Origin: Paenibacillus nasutitermitis
GTDB taxonomy: Bacteria > Bacillota > Bacilli > Paenibacillales > Paenibacillaceae
Reading direction: 5' to 3'
DNA: 61,587 nt
NCBI RefSeq assembly: GCF_014641075.1
Contig: NZ_BMHP01000016.1
Span: 1-61,587, forward strand
The notes beneath the pieces are model-generated. The model was not told the DNA's origin. It worked only from the letters and a program-made list of their open reading frames with translations, and did not search any database. This document shows, piece by piece, positions 26,407 to 35,016 of the stretch; position 1 is the stretch's first letter, and every line of letters begins with the position of its first letter. Made by a program: the position numbers and the translations under genes.

Positions 26407-27330
26407 ATGAACAGAGCCAATAAACTCAACAAGAAGATGCGTAAAGTTGCGGAGTTTTATCAGCTATATCTGATGATTTTTCCAGCTTTAGCTTACATTT
26501 TGATATTTCATTACGTTCCGATGTACGGATTACAAATCGCGTTCAAGGACTTCCGCAACACATTGGGATTTAAGGGTAGCCCCTGGGTTGGCCTTAAGCA
26601 TTTTGAGCGATTTTTTGAGCTTCCGTCCTTCTGGAATCTCATCGCCAATACGGTTCTTCTTAATCTGTATGAGCTGGCGGTCGGGTTTCCGATTCCGATA
26701 ATATTGGCGCTGCTCATCAACGAAGCCAAAAACAAAATGATTCGAAAGTCGGTTCAAATGATCACCTATGCGCCTCATTTTATATCCGTTGTCGTGATGA
26801 GCGGCATGATCATGCTGTTTCTTAACAACGAGAGGGGGATGGTCAATCATTTCATCGAGATGCTTGGCGGCTTCAAAATTAGCTTCATGTCGGACCCCGG
26901 CTGGTTCAAAACGGTCTATGTTTTCTCGGGAGTCTGGCAAAATGCAGGGTGGGGAACCATCATTTATTTGGCTGCGTTGTCGGGAATCGATCCACAGCAA
27001 ATCGAAGCCAGCAAAATCGACGGCGCGAACCGGCTGCAAAAAATATGGCATATCGATTTGCCTGGCATCGCGCCTACGATTCTGATTTTGCTCATTCTTG
27101 TCATGGGGAATATGTTTTCGATCGGTTTTGAGAAAATTTTGCTGCTGCAAAATCAACTGAACATCAGAGCTTCCGATGTGATTTCGACGTATGTTTACCG
27201 ATTAGGCATTCTCGGAGGCCAGTTCAGTTATACAACCGCAATAGGGTTATTTAACGCTGTCTTGAACTTCCTGTTGCTTATTTTCGTGAACGCATACGCC
27301 AAGAAACGCACGGAAACCAGTTTATGGTAG
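26407..27330 (+). CDS. sugar ABC transporter permease (LplB-like)
   Basis: 307 residues, six helices. The N-terminal segment YLMIFPALAYILIFHYVPMYG is typical of the LplB group. The EAA loop is QIEASKIDGANRLQKIWHID. ATG 26407 has GAGAGGAAG upstream. It pairs with the LplC-like permease encoded 16 bases downstream. No nucleotide-binding subunit is encoded nearby. Confidence 0.92.
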   Translation: MNRANKLNKKMRKVAEFYQLYLMIFPALAYILIFHYVPMYGLQIAFKDFRNTLGFKGSPWVGLKHFERFFELPSFWNLIANTVLLNLYELAVGFPIPIILALLINEAKNKMIRKSVQMITYAPHFISVVVMSGMIMLFLNNERGMVNHFIEMLGGFKISFMSDPGWFKTVYVFSGVWQNAGWGTIIYLAALSGIDPQQIEASKIDGANRLQKIWHIDLPGIAPTILILLILVMGNMFSIGFEKILLLQNQLNIRASDVISTYVYRLGILGGQFSYTTAIGLFNAVLNFLLLIFVNAYAKKRTETSLW

Positions 27331-27346
27331 ATCGGAGGGGGACGGG

Positions 27347-28246
27347 ATGAGAGAGACTCAGTTTGATCGCATTTTTTATATTGCGAATTATTTGGTGCTG
27401 TCGATCGTCATGTTGGCGATTTTATATCCTTTATATTTTATCGTCATTGCTTCGATAAGCGATCCGGAGCTTGTGTCGACCGGGAATGTGTGGATCATAC
27501 CGAAAGGTCTGAATGTGGAAGGTTATCAAAACGTATTTAAGAACGACATTATCTGGACGGGTTATGCGAACACGATTATTTATACGATATTGGGTACGGC
27601 TGTCAACTTGGTCGTTACCGTCATGTGCGCCTATGCATTGTCTCGCAAACATTTGCCGGGAAAAGGAATATTGATGGGTGTTTTTGTGTTGACGATGTTT
27701 TTTGGAGGAGGATTGATTCCGTCTTATATTCTGATAAAAAGTTTGGGGTTGATCGATACCCGAGCCGCTCTTATCATCCCGGCGGCGATGAGCGTATTTA
27801 ACATGATCATTACCCGTACGTTTTTTCAGTCCACAATACCAGATGAAATTCATGAAGCGTCCAAGATGGACGGCAGTTCGGAATGGCATACGTTTATTCG
27901 CATCGGCCTGCCATTGTCCGCGCCGATCATTGCTGTCATGGCCTTATTTTACGGAGTAGGGCACTGGAATCAATATTTTTCGGCGCTGCTCTTTATTTAT
28001 GACCAGAAATTATATCCGCTGCAGCTTGTCTTGCGCAATATTCTGGTCTTGAACCAGCAGTTGAATATGGATTTCTCGAGTGTAAGGTCGACGGACGAAA
28101 TTAACGTTCTCGTCAGGCAAGCCAACATGGCGGAATCGATGAAGTACGCCCTCGTGTTTATTGCCAGTTTCCCGGTGCTTGCCGCTTATCCGTTCGTGCA
28201 AAAGCATTTTGTCAGAGGCGCTTTGATCGGTTCCTTGAAGGGATAG
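27347..28246 (+). CDS. sugar ABC transporter permease (LplC/YtcP-like)
   Basis: 299 residues, six helices. The family signature FGGGLIPSYILIKSLGLIDT is present, and the EAA loop is EIHEASKMDGSSEWHTFIRI. The C-terminus FVRGALIGSLKG is the usual end of YtcP/LplC proteins, so the gene is complete. SD GGAGGGG precedes the ATG. Confidence 0.92.
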   Translation: MRETQFDRIFYIANYLVLSIVMLAILYPLYFIVIASISDPELVSTGNVWIIPKGLNVEGYQNVFKNDIIWTGYANTIIYTILGTAVNLVVTVMCAYALSRKHLPGKGILMGVFVLTMFFGGGLIPSYILIKSLGLIDTRAALIIPAAMSVFNMIITRTFFQSTIPDEIHEASKMDGSSEWHTFIRIGLPLSAPIIAVMALFYGVGHWNQYFSALLFIYDQKLYPLQLVLRNILVLNQQLNMDFSSVRSTDEINVLVRQANMAESMKYALVFIASFPVLAAYPFVQKHFVRGALIGSLKG

Positions 28247-28309
28247 GGACAGTTGCCTATAGTGACAAGTTAGCTGTCCATTTGCCACAAAAAAAAGCAG
28301 GAGGCGGTA

Positions 28310-29704
28310 ATGATGGTCAAGCGGTATTTTCGCTGTTGTTTGCTGGTTGTGTTGCTGGTTGCTTCTTTAGCGGGATTTTCGGCAACGGGGTATGCAGCGA
28401 CGTCGGTTACGGCAAACTTTTCTGTTCATAACGGAACAGGCTATGCCAACAATTTTGGGGGAGCCATCAATCAGTTGGATAGTCCGGCCGATGTGGATAC
28501 GCTTCGGTCAATCGGCATTAATTTCGCTAGAAGGGATGCTTATCTCGTTCAAATTGTGCCCAATACGACTGTTGCCGACTATAAGAATAACGTAGGCAAC
28601 GTTGCCGATCCAAGCACATGGAATTGGAGCGCTTATGATTGGGTTGACACCTATCATAACAAAGGAATCAAGACCATGCTGATTATGAGCTACAATATTC
28701 CGTGGTTGTCCCACAGCAATACGATGCATGGAGTTCCCAAAGACTGGGGGGTCTATCAGGATATCATTAAGAAAATTTACACGCACTTTAAAGATAAAGT
28801 AGACTATGTGGAAATTTGGAACGAACCTGATTTGAATTCTTTTCTGGACAGGACGAACAGCGGATATGCGAATAATTTGACGGCCTACAAGGATATTTAT
28901 TATTATGCGGCAAACGCGATTCGCTCCGTGGACAGTTCTGTTCCGATCGGCGGACCGGCAACGGCTTCCGCGAACGCTACCAACTGGGCGGACTCCCTAT
29001 TGAGCGATTCCCGCATCAGCAATAATATTAACTTTCTGAGTTACCATTACTATCGGCAAAATCCGGACGGAGAGCCACAGGCGACAGCTTGGCGCAATGT
29101 GGCGGCCGCTCATGGCAAACCGGATATGCCAATCTTCGTAACGGAGTGGAACTATGATGCCTCGTACACGAAGATCCCGATGAACAACGAATCCGTTGAT
29201 GCGATCCCCTATTTGGCCCAACGATTAAGCGATTTTATAAATGCTCGTGTTAATGGCAACGGTTATTTTGCTTTCAACAAAGGCACGCCAGGAACTGATG
29301 ACTTTTTCTCCCTATACTCTGATGGTTCCTTGACTCCGAAGATGACGGTCTATCGTTTAATGTCCAAACAGCTTGGATTAGGGGACGGAGATTTTGCGTT
29401 AAAAGGATTGTCATGGATGAATGGAAGCGCTGCCGTCCTTGGCGGGGCCGCGATTAATTCCAGCGGGAATCCGGTGGCTTGGATCGTAAATACTTCAGGA
29501 AACGGGGACAACACGAATGTCAGTTTCAGCGGATTAATTCCAGGCAAGCAGTATCGAGCGGATTTGTATGAAGCAAGCCGTTGGCAATTTGCCTCCGCTG
29601 TCAGAGAGTCTTTTATATTTACGGCGACAAGCGGCAGCGGCAGCATCAATTTTTGGTTACCTTATAAGTGTGCAGTGGGGATTAAGCTTACCCCTATAAA
29701 TTAG
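28310..29704 (+). CDS. secreted GH39-like glycoside hydrolase
   Basis: 464 residues with a signal peptide ending near TGYAA (about residue 30). It is a clan GH-A (beta/alpha)8 barrel: acid/base Glu about 172 in VEIWNEPDL, and nucleophile Glu about 279 in FVTEWN. A C-terminal beta domain (about 370-464) is present. The general pattern resembles GH39 (xylosidase, iduronidase and relatives), though the specificity cannot be told. It follows the importer of operon 2 by 60 bases and could release the oligosaccharide that is imported. SD CAGGAGGCGG suits either ATG 28310 or ATG 28313. Confidence 0.75.
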   Translation: MMVKRYFRCCLLVVLLVASLAGFSATGYAATSVTANFSVHNGTGYANNFGGAINQLDSPADVDTLRSIGINFARRDAYLVQIVPNTTVADYKNNVGNVADPSTWNWSAYDWVDTYHNKGIKTMLIMSYNIPWLSHSNTMHGVPKDWGVYQDIIKKIYTHFKDKVDYVEIWNEPDLNSFLDRTNSGYANNLTAYKDIYYYAANAIRSVDSSVPIGGPATASANATNWADSLLSDSRISNNINFLSYHYYRQNPDGEPQATAWRNVAAAHGKPDMPIFVTEWNYDASYTKIPMNNESVDAIPYLAQRLSDFINARVNGNGYFAFNKGTPGTDDFFSLYSDGSLTPKMTVYRLMSKQLGLGDGDFALKGLSWMNGSAAVLGGAAINSSGNPVAWIVNTSGNGDNTNVSFSGLIPGKQYRADLYEASRWQFASAVRESFIFTATSGSGSINFWLPYKCAVGIKLTPIN

Positions 29705-29765
29705 GTGCTGCTCTACAGAGCTGGTGCCATGAGGCAGGAGCATCAGACTGAGGCCCCCAAAAACG

Positions 29766-29830
29766 GATATAATCCTCATATTCAAAAGATAAATCACTAT
29801 ATAACGCCATGTGCGTCTGATAAGTATAAT
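29766..29830 (+). promoter_or_regulatory. promoter with shared 43-bp element, copy 2
   Basis: Bases 29766-29808 are the second copy of the element at 12231. A perfect -10 TATAAT lies at 29825-29830, with no -35 consensus. Both the element-to--10 distance and the downstream gcgtattcatta are conserved with copy 1. The gap 29705-30021 holds nothing else that I can support. Confidence 0.65.
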
Positions 29831-30021
29831 GAGAGCGTATTCATTAGAGCTTACACCGTTAACGACGCTGATCCGGTTGAAACACGATCCGAGCTCGAGT
29901 ACAAATAATGTTTGCCAGACTTGCGGATAAGACCATTCCAGAAAGTAAAGTATTCGTAATTCCCTAACGGAGGCGATAATATCGAATCTTTATGGAAGAA
30001 ATGAAAGGAGTAAGATTCATT

Positions 30022-30990
30022 TTGAAAGTGTATGCAACACCCCATCATTTTCCACATCTAAACCAGGAGAGGGCTATCCTCTCTCAACTTGGCGTTGATC
30101 TGCTGGAACTGAAAACAAATGATCCTGAGGAGATCGGTGCACTAGCTAAGGACGCTGTCGCCCTTTTTGTGCAGTACACGTGGATTTCGGAAGCGACGAT
30201 TCGACAATTAGAGCAATGTCAGGTAATTGTCCGATACGGCATTGGGTATGACAATGTTGACTTGAAGAGTGCAGGAGAACAAGGCATCTATGTATGCAAT
30301 GTCCCTCATTATTGTGGTGAGGAAGTGGCAGATCACACGATGAGTCTGCTGCTCGCCGCTGCCCGGAAGCTGGTGAAGCAGAACGACCTCGTCAAGAACG
30401 GAGAATGGTCCTTTGTCGACCGTATTGCAGTCCCAAGTTTGAGTAGTTCCGTATTGGGATTGGTCGGACTCGGATATATTTCGCGTCACGTTGTGCGTCG
30501 CGCTCAAGCGTTCGGGATGAAAGTAGTCGCCTATGATCCATGGTTTCCAAAGGATCAAGCGAATGCGCTTCAGGTAGAGCTTGTGGATTTCACTGAATTA
30601 TGCGGTTTGGCGGATTTTGTTTCCCTGCACGTTCCATTGAACGACGAGACCAAATATTTAATTCGCAAAGAAACCATTGCATCCTTAAAGGATGGGGCGG
30701 TCATCATCAATACGGCCAGAGGCGGATTAATACATGAAGAAGATGTTGCGGAAGCCATTCATTCGGGCAAGCTGGGAATGGTGTGTTTGGATGTGCTGGA
30801 ACAAGAACCGCCGTCACCTTCACACCCTTTAATCGGGCTTGAAAATGTCATTCTCACTCCGCACAGCGCCTATTATTCCGATCGCTCCTTGCCGAGGCTA
30901 CAGAAAATGGCGGCAGAGGAAGTGGAACGGGTGCTGCGAGGAGAAGACCCGAAAAATGCGGTTAATCGGAAATGGTACACGAAAAAATAG
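30022..30990 (+). CDS. D-isomer-specific 2-hydroxyacid dehydrogenase (CtBP/SerA-like)
   Basis: 322 residues. The substrate domain is split around the Rossmann NAD-binding domain with VLGLVGLGYISR and an acidic residue after strand 2 (VVAYDPW). Active-site residues are Arg about 233 (NTARGGLI), Glu (LEQEPPSP) and His about 281 (LTPHSAYYS). The enzyme reduces a 2-keto acid, or oxidises the hydroxyacid, with NAD(H). A role in sugar-acid metabolism is inferred from context. AAAGGAG at 30004 favours TTG 30022; an upstream ATG at 29992 is in frame but lacks a well-placed SD. Confidence 0.85.
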   Translation: MKVYATPHHFPHLNQERAILSQLGVDLLELKTNDPEEIGALAKDAVALFVQYTWISEATIRQLEQCQVIVRYGIGYDNVDLKSAGEQGIYVCNVPHYCGEEVADHTMSLLLAAARKLVKQNDLVKNGEWSFVDRIAVPSLSSSVLGLVGLGYISRHVVRRAQAFGMKVVAYDPWFPKDQANALQVELVDFTELCGLADFVSLHVPLNDETKYLIRKETIASLKDGAVIINTARGGLIHEEDVAEAIHSGKLGMVCLDVLEQEPPSPSHPLIGLENVILTPHSAYYSDRSLPRLQKMAAEEVERVLRGEDPKNAVNRKWYTKK

Positions 30991-31028
30991 GAAGAGGCGG
31001 CGGCATACGAAACGATTCGTAAATAAGG

Positions 31029-31107
31029 AGCATGGCCATCGATTACGCCAAACAAGGGATACGCGTCAATGCAGTTCTGCCCGGAGCGACAGCTACATCC
31101 ATGCTGG
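31029..31107 (+). pseudogene. internal fragment of a short-chain dehydrogenase/reductase gene
   Basis: Translation in the frame of codon 31029 gives MAIDYAKQGIRVNAVLPGAT, a classic SDR segment just after the catalytic helix (RVNAVxPG motif). Neither the Rossmann N-terminus nor the C-terminus is present. It ends where the tRNA-Leu-like repeat begins, which suggests that recombination cut the gene. Confidence 0.7.
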
Positions 31108-31139
31108 ACCGTGAGGTTCGAGTCCTCTCGCCGGCACCA
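31108..31139 (+). repeat. right copy of tRNA-Leu 3'-end repeat (putative attR)
   Basis: This matches the last 33 bases of tRNA-Leu (1646-1678) apart from one missing G and one G for A. The changed base would still pair, as a G-T wobble, with the tRNA-Leu 5' acceptor strand, so this could be the displaced original tRNA 3' end. No 5' tRNA half precedes it, so it is not a tRNA gene. Confidence 0.7.
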
Positions 31140-31538
31140 TAAAGACATTATAAGTAACTTCGATAAATGCCGATACGGAAGACTGGATGGAAAGACTGCT
31201 GGAATGGGGTCATCGAATCCGTTGCGGCAAGCCTGCGTTTGGGCGTTGCCCCGAACTGGAGGCGAAATGGAAATGGAGCGCTAATACCATGAAGGCTTTT
31301 CCGGCTGCGGGCGTGTCCCGCGGCCTTTTTAGCTTAAAAAGGCCATTCTCCTCTGATTACGGCAAAATCAACAAACCGGCAATCGTCGAAATCAGTCTGG
31401 CTTGACAGGATGGGATATGAGAATGGATAAGACGAATCAGATAAACCCTACCGAATAATAGGAAGTTCTCTGATTGCGCAACCCACCTGCTCCTGATAAA
31501 CTTACATTAACTAGAAAATAAGGGAGGGAGAAACTAAG
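31140..31538. other. gap after the island, no confident gene
   Basis: The region has short open frames, for example one reading EDWMERLLEWGHRIRCGKPA around 31181-31240, with no recognised family and no SD. A terminator at 31303 follows. The rest, to the kinase gene at 31539, must hold the promoter of the third uptake module, but I see no clear -35/-10 pair. Confidence 0.4.
31303..31330 (+). terminator. Rho-independent terminator
   Basis: GGCTGCGGG pairs with CCCGCGGCC around a five-base loop and is followed by TTTTT. A second small hairpin (CCTTTTT/AAAAAGG, 31324-31342) overlaps its tail. Confidence 0.8.
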
Positions 31539-33281
31539 CTGAGACGCTCCGTCAAGACACAGCTCATCATTAGTTTTTTTGCCGTTATGCTGCCGGTCGT
31601 CGCCTTTCTGGTCGTCAACAACTGGTATGCCAAAAATATCGTGCGTGACAAAGTGTCGGAGACCTATCAGAATACCCTCAATATGTTCGTCAGCCAGACT
31701 GACCGAAGCCTGATGGAAGTGGATGACTACTTGAAGAAGCTGGCTGTACTCGACTCCGATGTTGGACTGCTGATGTCATTTCCTTACAGAAGCGACAATT
31801 ACGTGCTGACTAAAATCAGGATTTTAAATAAACTGAATCGGGATATAGGATTTTACAAACCGATCAATACGGTTTTTTTGTTTCATGAAAGCGATATCAT
31901 ATTTAGTACCTCGGACCCTTATACAAGCACGATGCAGGTCCTGAAGAATAATGCCTCGCTTATTGTCGGCAACCAACAACCGGCAGAACTGAGCCAATGG
32001 ATGCTCTGGGAAGACGACTTGATTCCGGGGCGGGATTTTCTGGTCAAGGTATTTCTGGTAACGGATGGACTTTATGTTGGAGCGATCATCGATATTTCCG
32101 ATCTTTTGGAACTATTGTCCATTCAATGGGATTATGGAGATATCGGGGAGAGCGCGATTTATCGTCACAACGGTACCCGGCTGGCGGAGTCGCTGGCCAA
32201 CCCTAACCCCAAGGTGCCTCTTAATAATCTCGTCCTGTTGAACAAACCCTACCAAATCATTACGAACAAAAGCGATAACAAGCCTTATATGGTCATTGAG
32301 CGATCCAGCAAAATCGCCGATATGACGGTCAGCATCACAATACCGGAAAGTTATATGCTGCAGGGTCTGCCTTATTTCCAGAAAGCTACGTACTTCATGG
32401 CGTTAGGATTCATCGTGGTCCTGATTTTGTACCTGCTGTTTATCAGACAGATGATCTTTAATCCGCTTCAGCAGCTGATCAAAGGCATGAAGAAGCTGTC
32501 GCTCGGTATCCTGGATGTCAGGCTGCATACGAATGAAACCATCGAGTTTGTTTTTCTGGCCAATACGTTCAACAATATGGCGCAGCAAATCGAAGTTCTC
32601 AAAATCGGCATGTACGAGGAGCAGATCCGTGCCCAGCGTATGGAGCTGAAGCAGCTGCAGGCTCAAATCAATCCCCATTTCTATATGAACAGCCTTAATA
32701 TTATTTATAATTTCGCCGCATTGAAGGATTATGATTCGGTGAAAAAAATGTCGCTGCATCTTGCCGATTATTTCCGCTTTATCATGAGAATCAACCGTGA
32801 TTCCATCACGCTGGGCGAAGAGCTGAAGCATATCGAAAGCTATATGGAAATTCAAAAATTTCGGTTTCCAAACAAGCTCAGCTGCGTGTTTGATATTCCG
32901 CAACCTCTGAATTCCGTCCTGTTGCCGGCATTGTCGCTGCAGCCGTTTGTTGAAAATGCCATCATTCATGGCTTCGTCAACCGGAAGGAGCCGTTCACGA
33001 TTCAACTGAGCGGACATGTAAGTTACGAAGGCGAGCAGCGGTTCGTATGTATTGCGATTGAAGATAACGGGATAGGTTTCCCGGGCGATGTGCTGGAGAA
33101 ATTGAATGGGGACGGCATGCTTCCCCAGGCAAAGACAAGCAGCCGGCTTGGCATCCTTAATGTGATCCAGCGTCTGAACCTTCGATATGAAGGAGATGCG
33201 GAGGTCACCTTTGGCAACAGGGAAAGCGATGGAGGGGCGGCTGTTCGAATCAAGCTGCCGCTTCAGAGTGCGGATTCTTAG
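31539..33281 (+). CDS. YesM-type sensor histidine kinase
   Basis: About 580 residues from a proposed CTG start at 31539, which has GGGAGGG ten bases upstream. The first ATG in frame, 31587, would cut into the first helix, so the CTG (or an unseen start) is preferred. Helix 1 at about 8-30, extracytoplasmic sensor, helix 2 at about 285-308, HAMP, and a His_kinase domain with His about 380 in QINPHFYMNS. ATP-binding motifs are VENAIIHG and DNGIGF. It pairs with the regulator encoded 23 bases downstream and probably controls importer 3. Confidence 0.88.
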   Translation: MRRSVKTQLIISFFAVMLPVVAFLVVNNWYAKNIVRDKVSETYQNTLNMFVSQTDRSLMEVDDYLKKLAVLDSDVGLLMSFPYRSDNYVLTKIRILNKLNRDIGFYKPINTVFLFHESDIIFSTSDPYTSTMQVLKNNASLIVGNQQPAELSQWMLWEDDLIPGRDFLVKVFLVTDGLYVGAIIDISDLLELLSIQWDYGDIGESAIYRHNGTRLAESLANPNPKVPLNNLVLLNKPYQIITNKSDNKPYMVIERSSKIADMTVSITIPESYMLQGLPYFQKATYFMALGFIVVLILYLLFIRQMIFNPLQQLIKGMKKLSLGILDVRLHTNETIEFVFLANTFNNMAQQIEVLKIGMYEEQIRAQRMELKQLQAQINPHFYMNSLNIIYNFAALKDYDSVKKMSLHLADYFRFIMRINRDSITLGEELKHIESYMEIQKFRFPNKLSCVFDIPQPLNSVLLPALSLQPFVENAIIHGFVNRKEPFTIQLSGHVSYEGEQRFVCIAIEDNGIGFPGDVLEKLNGDGMLPQAKTSSRLGILNVIQRLNLRYEGDAEVTFGNRESDGGAAVRIKLPLQSADS

Positions 33282-33304
33282 TTCGCGTCTAAAAGAAGGA
33301 GAGG

Positions 33305-34915
33305 ATGTCGCTGTACAATCTGTTGGTTGTTGACGATGAAGAGATCGCCATTCGGGGGATTGTGGAGGGCATTGACTGGTCCATGCTTCCGATCCAGAAT
33401 ATTTACAAGGCATATGACGCTGAGGAAGCGCGTCAGATATTCGCCCGGCATCCCGTTCATATTCTGATTTCGGATATCGACATGCCCAATGAGAACGGAA
33501 TTGAGCTGCTCGCATGGGTGAATGAGCATTCGCCGGATACCGCGACTTTGTTTCTGACCGGTCATGCTGATTTTCTGTATGCCCAGCAGGCGATTCAGCT
33601 CAGCAGCTTTAACTATTTGCTTAAACCGATCGATCATGACCTGCTGCGGGACAGTGTAGGCAAAGCGATCGAGAGCATCCGCGCACAAGCGCAGAAGGAT
33701 TCTCTTCGCAAAACATACGAAGTCTATAATGAGCAATGGAACCGGCAGCTGCCTCTGTTGATTGAGCGTCTGTGGCAGGAAGTGCTGAATATGAGGATTC
33801 CAGCTGCCGCAGCCAAGCTTGAGCCGTTGTTCGCTCTTTATAGCATGCCGCTGGATATGGACAAGAGTATTCTGCCCGTGCTGATCAGTATCGAGGAATG
33901 GAAGCAGGAATGGAATGCCCGTGATGAAGAGATTATGACCTATGCCTTGAAGAACGCGGCAGCGGACATCCTGCTGAAAGACCGGCCCGGAAATATGATC
34001 AGCGATCAGAACGGGTTAATTTTTGCGCTGTTGTATGATCCTGTGGAAGATGAAATGGCGGAATTGCCGTTGCGTTGTGAGGAATATATCCGCAAATGCA
34101 GCGAATATCTGTACGGTGTCGTTTCCTGCTATATCGGAGAACCCGTAAAGGCAGGAGAGTTGCGGGCCTGCTCGCAGCTGTTGGCGGAGATGGAAAGATG
34201 CAATGTAGGCCAGACGGGAGCGGTGCTGCGCCTGGATGCATTTAAGAAACCCAAAAGCCAGACCTTGATGGCGCCTAATTTCCATGATTGGGCCATTTTG
34301 ATCGAGCAAGGCAAGAAGGACGAGCTCAAACAGAAAGTCGTGGAGCTGTTTGAGCGCCTGAAGCATGAGCAGGTGGATCAGAATTACATGGCCGGCTTCT
34401 ATTATGGGCTTGTTGCAGCCGTGTTTCAGCTGCTGCAGAAAAGACTGGCTACACCCACGGAGGTTTATCTCCATGACGAATGGAAGAATGGGGAGCCGGA
34501 GCATGTGACGTTAGCAGGGATGAAGGTCTGGACGCTGCTGTTTGTAGATACGGCTGCCGACTATCTGGTTTCTCAAGGCGGCGAGGTATCCCTTACGATT
34601 GCCAAAGTCCGGCAGTTCATCGGGGATAATCTGCATAAGGATATGAACCGGGAAATGATTGCGGATCATGTGTATCTGAACCCTGCCTATCTGTCGAGGC
34701 TGTTCCGGAAGGAAACCGGGCAGTCTTTAACGGATTTCATCGTCGATTTGCGTCTGACCAAGGCGAAAAAGGAGCTGGAAAAAACCAATATCAAGATCAG
34801 TGATATTTCCCTGTCTGTCGGCTACACCAATTTTTCGCATTTTTCCAAGCTGTTCAAGAAGGCTACCGGTCTCTCGCCCCAGGAATACCGCAAAAAGTAT
34901 CAGGATGTGAGGTGA
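33305..34915 (+). CDS. YesN-type response regulator with AraC DNA-binding domain
   Basis: 536 residues. Receiver domain with DDE acidic residues and phospho-acceptor Asp57 in ILISDIDMPNENG, and Lys in LLKPIDHD. Central region of unknown fold, then two helix-turn-helix motifs at the C-terminus (EMIADHVYLNPAYLSRLF and ISDISLSVGYTNFSHFSKLF). ATG 33305 has AAGGAGAGG just upstream. A strong terminator follows the gene, so the importer genes need their own promoter or read-through. Confidence 0.9.
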   Translation: MSLYNLLVVDDEEIAIRGIVEGIDWSMLPIQNIYKAYDAEEARQIFARHPVHILISDIDMPNENGIELLAWVNEHSPDTATLFLTGHADFLYAQQAIQLSSFNYLLKPIDHDLLRDSVGKAIESIRAQAQKDSLRKTYEVYNEQWNRQLPLLIERLWQEVLNMRIPAAAAKLEPLFALYSMPLDMDKSILPVLISIEEWKQEWNARDEEIMTYALKNAAADILLKDRPGNMISDQNGLIFALLYDPVEDEMAELPLRCEEYIRKCSEYLYGVVSCYIGEPVKAGELRACSQLLAEMERCNVGQTGAVLRLDAFKKPKSQTLMAPNFHDWAILIEQGKKDELKQKVVELFERLKHEQVDQNYMAGFYYGLVAAVFQLLQKRLATPTEVYLHDEWKNGEPEHVTLAGMKVWTLLFVDTAADYLVSQGGEVSLTIAKVRQFIGDNLHKDMNREMIADHVYLNPAYLSRLFRKETGQSLTDFIVDLRLTKAKKELEKTNIKISDISLSVGYTNFSHFSKLFKKATGLSPQEYRKKYQDVR

Positions 34916-34942
34916 AGAAGTCACCATAACGTTAATGATGTC

Positions 34943-34974
34943 ACGATGCCGATAGATAAGCGGCATCGTTTTTC
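34943..34974 (+). terminator. Rho-independent terminator after the response regulator gene
   Basis: ACGATGCCG pairs with CGGCATCGT around nine bases and is followed by TTTTTC. It separates the two-component pair from the transporter genes. Confidence 0.85.
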
Positions 34975-35016
34975 ATTATGATGGATTTATCAGAAAAAAG
35001 AAGGAGGAGGATGACG

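Noticed and set aside
29705..29908. 67-codon frame after the GH39-like gene
   Set aside because: It overlaps the conserved promoter element and has no SD. Conservation there is better explained as regulatory DNA.
31108..31139. A complete second tRNA-Leu gene
   Set aside because: Only the T-arm and 3' acceptor side are present. The sequence before it is a dehydrogenase fragment, so no cloverleaf can form.
32403..33515. 370-codon minus-strand frame across the kinase and regulator genes
   Set aside because: It spans two real genes antisense and shows no domain pattern. Its openness follows from codon use of the plus-strand genes.
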